A stretch of 10,880 nucleotides of DNA from Clostridium sp. UBA5530 (GTDB taxonomy: Bacteria > Bacillota > Clostridia > Clostridiales > Clostridiaceae), in assembly GCA_002423705.1 (NCBI GenBank), contig DINW01000042.1, positions 1 through 10,880 of the forward strand. Direction: 5' to 3'. The notes under the pieces were generated by a model. The model had not been told where the DNA came from. It did no database searches and saw only the letters and a program-made list of their open reading frames with translations. The translations under genes and the position numbers were made by a program. Below, one piece after another: positions 6,210 through 10,880 of this stretch (position 1 is its first letter; every line of letters starts with the position of its first letter).

Positions 6210-7718
6210 CTAAGCTAAAAAGAGTTTTTTAAATTCTTCTATAGCTGAGTCTAATCTATTTTTTAAGTCATCATCTAAAGCTTGCTTTTCTAGTATATCT
6301 TTACCGATTTCTCTATGATGAGTATCCATAAACTCTAAAAATTCTTTTTCAAATTCTTTAATTTTAGATACTTCTATTTCCATTAGATGATTATTTACTC
6401 CAGCATATAGAATCATTATTTGCTTTTCAACAGCCATAGGACAGTATTGATCTTGTTTTAGTATTTCTGTCAATCTCTTTCCTTTTCCTAGTCTTTTCTT
6501 TGATTCTTTATCTAGGTCAGATCCAAATTGTGAAAACGCTGCTAACTCTCTATATTGAGCAAGTTCTAGTCTCAATGTACCTGATACTTGTTTCATTGCC
6601 TTTATCTGTGCATTTCCACCAACCCTTGATACAGATATACCTGCATTTACTGCTGGTCTTTGACCTGCATAAAATAATTCTGACTCTAAGAAAATTTGGC
6701 CATCAGTTATTGATATAACATTAGTAGGTATATAGGCTGTTATGTCTCCTGCTAAAGTTTCTATAATTGGTAGTGCTGTCAAAGATCCGCCTCCCAATTC
6801 ATCCGATAGTTTAGCAGCCCTTTCTAGCAATCTTGAATGAATAAAGAATACATCTCCTGGATAAGCTTCTCTTCCTGGTGGTCTCCTAAGTAATAGTGAC
6901 ATGGTTCTATAGGCCACTGCATGCTTTGACAGATCATCATATACTATTAGAACATTTTTGCTCTTCTTCATGAAATATTCACCCATACTACATCCAGCAT
7001 AAGGTGCAATAAATTGAAGAGGTGCACTTTCTGAAGCTGTAGACGAAACCACTATAGTATAGTCCATAGCCCCCATTTCACCAAGAGTATTTACTATATG
7101 AGCCACTGTAGATTGTTTTTGTCCAATGGCCACATATATACATACAACATCTTTTCCTTTTTGATTTAATATGGTATCTAAAGCTATGGCTGTCTTTCCT
7201 GTTTGCCTGTCTCCAATTATAAGTTCCCTCTGCCCTTTTCCTATAGGTATCATAGAATCTATGGCCTTTATTCCTGTTTGAAGAGGTTCTCTTACTGATT
7301 GCCTATCAATAACTCCAGGAGCTGGTACTTCAATAGGTCTCATCTCGGAAGATTTTATAGGTCCCTTTCCGTCCAAAGGTATTCCTAAACCATTTACTAC
7401 TCTTCCAATTAATCCTTCACCTACAGGCACTTCTACTATCTTACCTGTTCTTTTAACTATGTCTCCTTCTTTTATTCCTTCCTCAGAGCCTAGAAGAACA
7501 CAACCTACATTATCCTGTTCTAGGTTCAAAGCCATTCCATATACCCCTTTAGGAAACTCTAAAAGCTCTCCTTCCATACACTCATCTAGTCCATATACTC
7601 TAGCTATTCCATCTCCAATTTGAATTATGGTTCCTGAATCCACTGTTTCTATTTTCTTTTCATATCTTTCTATTTCACTTTTTATTATAGAAGTAATTTC
7701 TTCTGGCTTAATATTCAT
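6210..7718 (-). CDS. atpA: F1Fo ATP synthase subunit alpha
   Basis: Alpha forms the non-catalytic nucleotide sites of the F1 hexamer and supplies the arginine finger to beta. The 502-residue product is full length. The P-loop GDRQTGKT is at 169-176, the Walker B stretch VLIVYDD is at 256-262, and the ATPase alpha/beta signature PAVNAGISVSRVG is at 355-367 with the arginine finger at 365. An N-terminal helix (1-25) is the expected docking site for delta. The ATG at 7718 follows AGAGGTGA by a few bases, and the TAG stop of atpH lies at the edge of that ribosome binding site, so the two genes are likely translationally coupled. Confidence 0.97.
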   Translation of the reverse strand: MNIKPEEITSIIKSEIERYEKKIETVDSGTIIQIGDGIARVYGLDECMEGELLEFPKGVYGMALNLEQDNVGCVLLGSEEGIKEGDIVKRTGKIVEVPVGEGLIGRVVNGLGIPLDGKGPIKSSEMRPIEVPAPGVIDRQSVREPLQTGIKAIDSMIPIGKGQRELIIGDRQTGKTAIALDTILNQKGKDVVCIYVAIGQKQSTVAHIVNTLGEMGAMDYTIVVSSTASESAPLQFIAPYAGCSMGEYFMKKSKNVLIVYDDLSKHAVAYRTMSLLLRRPPGREAYPGDVFFIHSRLLERAAKLSDELGGGSLTALPIIETLAGDITAYIPTNVISITDGQIFLESELFYAGQRPAVNAGISVSRVGGNAQIKAMKQVSGTLRLELAQYRELAAFSQFGSDLDKESKKRLGKGKRLTEILKQDQYCPMAVEKQIMILYAGVNNHLMEIEVSKIKEFEKEFLEFMDTHHREIGKDILEKQALDDDLKNRLDSAIEEFKKLFLA

Positions 7719-7728
7719 GGTTTCACCT

Positions 7729-8268
7729 CTATTCCCTATTAAGAACTAATTTTCGCATTTCTTTCAATTTATTTCTTATAGTTCCATCTATTACATCATT
7801 ACCTACTTTTATAAAAACTCCACCTATTATAGATTCATCTATTTCTTCTTTTAATATAATTTTCTTATCATATTTATTTTCTAACTTTGTCATTAGAGTT
7901 TTCTTTTCCTCTTCTGTAAGGGGTATTACTGTTTTAACATCAGCTAAAAGGGTATTCATTCTTTCCAAATGAATTTTTTCCATTTCAGCTAACTTTTCTT
8001 TTAAATATAATATCCTATCTTTTTCAATAAGAATTAGCAAAAAAGACAGTAATTCTTCATCTATATGACCCTTAAAGATCTTAATAAAAGTTTTCTTTTT
8101 CTTAGATGTACTTATCTGAGGATGTTTTATAATCTGTTGAAATTCTATGTTATTATCTATAAGTTCAACTATTTCTCTTAGATCTTGAAGATAAATATCT
8201 ACTTTATCTTTTTCTTCTGCTACTTTATAAAGAGCTAAAGCATATCTTTTATCCAGATATTCATACAT
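7729..8268 (-). CDS. atpH: F1Fo ATP synthase subunit delta
   Basis: Delta joins the top of the alpha/beta hexamer to the peripheral b stalk. The 179-residue product has the typical N-terminal motif RYALALYKVAEEK (8-20), an all-helical N-terminal domain, and the conserved C-terminal segment IIGGVFIKVGNDVIDGTIRN (147-166). The start follows the atpF stop by two bases (TAAATATG), and AAGGTAGGT about 8 bases upstream serves as ribosome binding site. Position between b and alpha is the standard bacterial order. Confidence 0.95.
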   Translation of the reverse strand: MYEYLDKRYALALYKVAEEKDKVDIYLQDLREIVELIDNNIEFQQIIKHPQISTSKKKKTFIKIFKGHIDEELLSFLLILIEKDRILYLKEKLAEMEKIHLERMNTLLADVKTVIPLTEEEKKTLMTKLENKYDKKIILKEEIDESIIGGVFIKVGNDVIDGTIRNKLKEMRKLVLNRE

Positions 8269-8270
8269 AT

Positions 8271-8750
8271 TTAAATACCTACCTTAGCGATGAAGTTATC
8301 AATGATTTCCCTGTGTTTCTTCTCATCTATGGATTCTTCTAAAGCTCTCTCAGAAAGAAGTAATGCTATATCTATTGCTTGAGTCTTTATATCATCCTTA
8401 GCCTTTTCTCTCTCTCTTTCAATTTCTGTCTTAGCTCTCTCCATTATAACCTCTGCCTCATTATGAGCATCTGTTACAATTTCATCATATAATTTTTCTG
8501 CTTTTTCTTTCTGCTCTTCCATGATTTTTTTGCTTTCTACTTTAACATTCTTCAATATTTCTTCATTTTCTAATCTTAATTCCTCAGCTTTTTTAAGATC
8601 TTCTTTGGTCTTTTCAAGGCTATTAGCTATTTTATCTTGCCTATCATCTATAATTTTATTTACTTTGCCAAAAAGTTTCTTTTTCAGTATTAAATATAAT
8701 ATTAAAAAGTTTACTAAAGCTGCAGTAAACTCTGACCAATTTACTCCCAT
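8271..8750 (-). CDS. atpF: F1Fo ATP synthase subunit b
   Basis: Subunit b forms the peripheral stalk as a dimer and holds F1 against subunit a. The 159-residue product has one N-terminal membrane helix (about 8-25, FTAALVNFLILYLILKK) followed by a long, charged, heptad-like helix rich in Lys and Glu that fits the expected coiled coil. The start at 8750 gives the normal N-terminus (GVNWSEF), but its spacing is poor: AGGGAGG is 13 bases away. The same ribosome binding site is ideally spaced (5 bases) from another ATG at 8758 that opens a five-codon ORF overlapping the atpF start. A single b gene implies a homodimeric stalk. The 123-base gap from atpE holds a long stem-loop. Confidence 0.95.
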   Translation of the reverse strand: MGVNWSEFTAALVNFLILYLILKKKLFGKVNKIIDDRQDKIANSLEKTKEDLKKAEELRLENEEILKNVKVESKKIMEEQKEKAEKLYDEIVTDAHNEAEVIMERAKTEIEREREKAKDDIKTQAIDIALLLSERALEESIDEKKHREIIDNFIAKVGI

Positions 8751-8758
8751 ATCTGCAT
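8741..8758 (-). CDS. Five-codon mini-ORF overlapping the atpF start
   Basis: ATG CAG ATA TGG GAG TAA (Met-Gln-Ile-Trp-Glu) starts 5 bases after the AGGGAGG ribosome binding site, better spacing than the atpF ATG, which lies inside this mini-ORF in another frame. Ribosomes starting here would stop 7 bases past the atpF ATG and could re-initiate, a possible way to tune b-subunit output. Seen directly: the codons and spacing. Translation and function are inference. Confidence 0.3.
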   Translation of the reverse strand: MQIWE

Positions 8759-8803
8759 TGAAGCCTCCCTTCCAGTCCAGGCTTAATTTATTATTTCCTA
8801 GAA

Positions 8804-8875
8804 AGTAATAATATTGAGTAGAAGTTAGAGACTTCTACTCAAAGTTTAACTATATATGTTCTTTTAGTTATTACT
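8804..8875 (-). promoter_or_regulatory. Intercistronic stem-loop between atpE and atpF
   Basis: A perfect 12-bp stem pairs 8814-8825 with 8831-8842 around a 5-base loop. An outer stem of 8 bp (8804-8811 with 8868-8875) encloses it and includes part of the atpE TAG stop codon. No U-run follows on the minus strand (AUAUUAUUACUUUC), so this is unlikely to be an efficient terminator. The best reading is an mRNA processing or 3'-protecting structure that keeps atpI-atpB-atpE message, and so c-subunit, more abundant than the downstream part. That role is inferred from position. Confidence 0.65.
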
Positions 8876-9107
8876 ATAATACTAATAATAATATAGCTAT
8901 TAAAAATCCATATATAGCAGTAGCTTCTGAGAAACCACATCCTATGGAAAGAATACTTATAATCTTACCACTTGCTTCTGGTTGTCTTGCTACAGCATCT
9001 ACTGCCTTTCCTGTTGCCTTGGCGGTGGAAATACCAGCTCCTATTCCAACAAATACTGCTAATGCAGCTGCAATTGCTTTAACTGCTAATAATGCTTCAC
9101 TACTCAT
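8874..9107 (-). CDS. atpE: F1Fo ATP synthase subunit c
   Basis: Subunit c forms the rotating proteolipid ring that carries the coupling ion. The 77-residue product is two membrane helices (about 7-30 and 49-76) joined by the polar loop ARQPEA. The ion-binding carboxylate is Glu61 in FSEATAIYG. Compared with the known sodium-binding c-subunit of Ilyobacter tartaricus, the ligand positions Gln32 and Ser66 correspond here to Thr28 and Ala62, which argues for protons rather than sodium (inference). The ribosome binding site AAAGGAGG is strong and well placed, fitting the need for many c copies per enzyme. The protein ends directly after helix 2. Confidence 0.97.
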   Translation of the reverse strand: MSSEALLAVKAIAAALAVFVGIGAGISTAKATGKAVDAVARQPEASGKIISILSIGCGFSEATAIYGFLIAILLLVL

Positions 9108-9135
9108 TTTATAAATCCTCCTTTATCCTTTTGAA

Positions 9136-9816
9136 CTAATGTTCAGCTATTATTTTAATATTAATCATTGATATCATTAAAAATATAATTGTTTGTATCG
9201 TACCATCAAAAGCATCAAAATATAGATGAAGTGGTATAGGAACTGCTAATTGGGCAGCCCAAGCTACTTTATCCAAATATCCATAAGCCATTGACATTAT
9301 ATAGGTAGCTGCAAACATATTACCGAATAATCTTAAGCTTAAAGATACAGGTAACATCACTCTTTCTAATAAATTTAAAGGTAACATTACAAATACTGGT
9401 TTACCATATCCCATAAAATAATGGAACAGTCCTAATTTTTTGATAGCATAAGTTTGAATAATTATGAAAGTTATAATTCCCATGCTTAAAGCTATGCCAA
9501 GACTTTGGGTTGGTGGCTCAATACCAAAGAAACCAAATAAGTTCATACTCAATAAATAAATAGCTATGGTTCCTATGATAGGTACTAGAGATTTATATTC
9601 TTCTCCCATATTTTCTTTAACTAAATTTCTAATACCGCCTACAAACATTTCTGCAATGGTTTGTCTTTTATCTGGGATTTCTTTTAAATTTTGTGTTAAA
9701 TAAGTGGCTAAGGCAATTAATGCTATCATTATTATCCATTGAACCACCATATTCATAGTTATATCTATGGGAATACTACCTATGTTTAAGGTAAATATTG
9801 GTTTAGCCGCTTCCAT
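9136..9816 (-). CDS. atpB: F1Fo ATP synthase subunit a
   Basis: Subunit a is the membrane stator that holds the two ion half-channels against the c-ring. The 226-residue protein is strongly hydrophobic with about five membrane helices. The essential arginine is Arg162 in LPVSLSLRLFGNMFA, and the last helix has the GTIQTIIF motif with Gln208 at the position of the conserved glutamine. NLFGFFGIEPPTQ (92-104) is also typical. The ATG directly follows the atpI stop (TAGATG), and AAAGGAAG upstream lies within the end of atpI, so the two are translationally coupled. Confidence 0.96.
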   Translation of the reverse strand: MEAAKPIFTLNIGSIPIDITMNMVVQWIIMIALIALATYLTQNLKEIPDKRQTIAEMFVGGIRNLVKENMGEEYKSLVPIIGTIAIYLLSMNLFGFFGIEPPTQSLGIALSMGIITFIIIQTYAIKKLGLFHYFMGYGKPVFVMLPLNLLERVMLPVSLSLRLFGNMFAATYIMSMAYGYLDKVAWAAQLAVPIPLHLYFDAFDGTIQTIIFLMISMINIKIIAEH

Positions 9817-10185
9817 CTACTTACTTCCTTTCTTATGATTTTCATCAATAGCATAAATCATAATGCCAACAAAATGAGATATAAAACCTATAGAATAAGC
9901 TATAATATTAAACTTATTATATGTAAATACAACTATTCCTATTAGCACCACCAATATTATTCTTGTAGACCCTATTAATATCATGAATAGTTTTCCTTTT
10001 TTATCACTGATACAATATCCATTGATAAAAGCTCTCAAAACAAAATTTACTGTTCCAACTATAAGTCCTATTATTAAGACCTTAGTGTATCCCCTATAAA
10101 AGAATCCACAAGCTAATAAAATTATGGCTACATAGGCGTTATATTTAGCTACCGATTTTATCATTTCTTTAATGGTATTATCCAT
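9817..10185 (-). CDS. atpI: ATP synthase protein I (AtpI), Fo assembly factor
   Basis: AtpI is a small membrane protein encoded first in many bacterial atp operons. In other species it helps assembly or stability of the c-ring and is not part of the finished enzyme. The 122-residue product has about four hydrophobic segments (roughly 15-31, 33-50, 65-85 and 90-110) and a charged C-terminus (DENHKKGSK). It is assigned mainly by position and hydropathy, since the family is poorly conserved. The start at 10185 is chosen because AAAGGAG lies 5 bases upstream. A longer frame reaching back to an ATG at 10233 has no ribosome binding site and adds 16 unlikely residues. Confidence 0.88.
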   Translation of the reverse strand: MDNTIKEMIKSVAKYNAYVAIILLACGFFYRGYTKVLIIGLIVGTVNFVLRAFINGYCISDKKGKLFMILIGSTRIILVVLIGIVVFTYNKFNIIAYSIGFISHFVGIMIYAIDENHKKGSK

Positions 10186-10264
10186 ATTTTCTCCTTTGAT
10201 GTTGATTACTTGATTTATTATATAGCTGTCCATTTTTTTAATAAAATCCTATTTATTGTTATAT

Positions 10265-10311
10265 TAGCCTTTTTAGTTCTATTTAAGCTGATTTTTAGCT
10301 TATTTAGGCTA
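10265..10311 (-). promoter_or_regulatory. Nested stem-loop in the presumed atpI leader
   Basis: TAGCCT (10265-10270) pairs with AGGCTA (10306-10311), and inside it TAAGCT (10284-10289) pairs with AGCTTA (10297-10302). Both stems are perfect 6-mers and form one two-tier hairpin about 80 bases upstream of the atpI ATG. No U-run follows, so it is not a terminator. It could stabilise the mRNA 5' end or affect initiation. Short stems in AT-rich DNA keep confidence low. Confidence 0.35.
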
Positions 10312-10567
10312 CTTTAATCTCTTTCTCTCTTTAAATGTTCATAATACATCTCAATTAAATAGTCATATATATTTTTATTCATTTTTCTGAAATATACTAT
10401 CTTCATATTCATTTACAGTTATTTCAAGTGAATGTTTACATAGAGAGTTATTTTGTCATTTCTTCATATATTCCTATATTTTTTTATGGATTTATCAAAC
10501 AATTTCAAATATCTATTTTTTAGATTTCTTAATAATGAATAATTTATTTTTATTTCTTTCATTTTAG

Positions 10568-10600
10568 AATAAAAAAATATTTTATTTTTATTTTTTTATT
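10568..10600. repeat. A/T-only 12-bp perfect inverted repeat
   Basis: AATAAAAAAATA (10568-10579) and TATTTTTTTATT (10589-10600) are exact reverse complements around a 9-base spacer, with no G or C. The segment lies just downstream (minus strand) of the TTGACA candidate. It may be a curved or easily melted region. It may also be a by-product of base composition. Confidence 0.35.
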
Positions 10601-10619
10601 TTTTACCTTAAACCTTTTA

Positions 10620-10625
10620 TGTCAA
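10620..10625 (-). promoter_or_regulatory. Candidate -35 element (TTGACA) for the atp operon
   Basis: This is a consensus TTGACA on the minus strand. The matching -10 position holds only AAAATA-like sequence, so the promoter is unproven. Short inverted repeats surround it (ACCTTA at 10605-10610 with TAAGGT at 10630-10635). If active, it would give an mRNA leader of about 400 bases. Confidence 0.3.
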
Positions 10626-10729
10626 GCTATAAGGTTATGATTACATCTTTTAAAAGTATTGTTAATGGTAATCTTCATTTTGCAAGTGGTGCCATCCCTT
10701 CTCCTATTATTTTAAACTAATGTAATGAA

Positions 10730-10765
10730 AATTATTATATCAATTATTATATTAATTATTGCATT
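10730..10765. repeat. Three tandem 12-bp repeats
   Basis: AATTATTATATC, AATTATTATATT and AATTATTGCATT follow each other without gaps at 10730-10741, 10742-10753 and 10754-10765. The first two differ at one base; the third differs from the second at two. They lie in non-coding DNA far upstream of atpI. They may be slippage products or binding sites; nothing around them decides which. Confidence 0.55.
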
Positions 10766-10880
10766 TTCTATAGTTCTATTTTCCTTTACACTAATTAGTC
10801 TTTGCTATATTTGTCATATCTTCTGTTATCTTTCATTTTCGTCAGGATATAAAATTCAAAATAAAAAGTGGACCTAAAAT

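Larger units (their letters stand above)
10186..10880. other. Long AT-rich non-coding region upstream of the ATP synthase operon
   Basis: No convincing gene lies in these 695 bases. On the minus strand a TTGACA (10625-10620) could be a -35 element for the atp operon, but the sequence 16-18 bases downstream (AAAATA-like) is a weak -10. An A/T-only perfect palindrome, tandem 12-mers and a nested stem-loop are listed separately. Two short minus-strand frames are open: 10795 to the window edge (28 codons, no start seen) and one of 32 codons near 10315-10413 without a ribosome binding site. Both are within chance at this composition. A long leader before the atp operon, or decayed DNA, would fit. 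Confidence 0.6.

Noticed and set aside
10315..10413. Minus-strand frame of 32 codons (starts MNMKIVYFRKMNK) upstream of atpI
   Set aside because: There is no ribosome binding site, a stop directly precedes the ATG, and frames of this length are expected by chance in DNA this AT-rich.
10668..10705. GGGATGGCACCACTTGC on minus, reminiscent of the T-box AGGGTGGNACCGCG motif
   Set aside because: The match is poor, and there is no specifier hairpin, terminator or aminoacyl-tRNA or amino-acid gene downstream.

Overview
The window is AT-rich (low-GC) DNA and every convincing gene lies on the minus strand. Gene order, protein sequences and strong purine-rich ribosome binding sites point to an endospore-forming Firmicute, most likely Clostridium sensu stricto or a close relative. 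SpoIID shows that it sporulates, and the order ATP synthase - ywmB - murA - spoIID is conserved in spore formers, including Bacillus subtilis in a slightly longer version.

In the direction of transcription (high to low coordinates), bases 10880 to 10186 are a long non-coding leader. It has a possible TTGACA -35 element, three tandem 12-mers, an A/T-only palindrome and a nested stem-loop, and no gene I can defend. A complete nine-gene F1Fo ATP synthase operon follows in the order I-a-c-b-delta-alpha-gamma-beta-epsilon (atpIBEFHAGDC, 10185 to 3474). It is tightly packed, with stop codons often inside the next ribosome binding site. It ends in a strong intrinsic terminator whose stem contains the atpC stop codon. 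The only sizeable internal gap, between atpE and atpF, holds a long stem-loop and a five-codon mini-ORF. Both sit where c-subunit output should be set apart from b-subunit output.

Bases 3445 to 3136 carry a structured segment (about 3222-3347) that looks like a mobile-element RNA or element end. Then come ywmB (exported protein of unknown function) and murA (peptidoglycan precursor synthesis), 18 bases apart and closed by a second strong terminator (1178-1220). spoIID, the peptidoglycan-cleaving engulfment enzyme, has its own upstream region with a 12-bp inverted repeat beside the ribosome binding site, and it starts with TTG. Its last codons coincide with a second copy of the terminal motif of the element at 3222-3347, so the sequence beyond spoIID (bases 1-62) may be the end of a related element running out of the window.

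The genes themselves are ordinary: energy coupling, cell-wall precursor synthesis and sporulation wall remodelling. The most unusual material is non-coding: the paired element-like ends at 1-62 and 3286-3347, the atpE/atpF intercistronic structure with its mini-ORF, and the spoIID upstream repeat. I found no CRISPR array, tRNA, rRNA or intact transposase gene.
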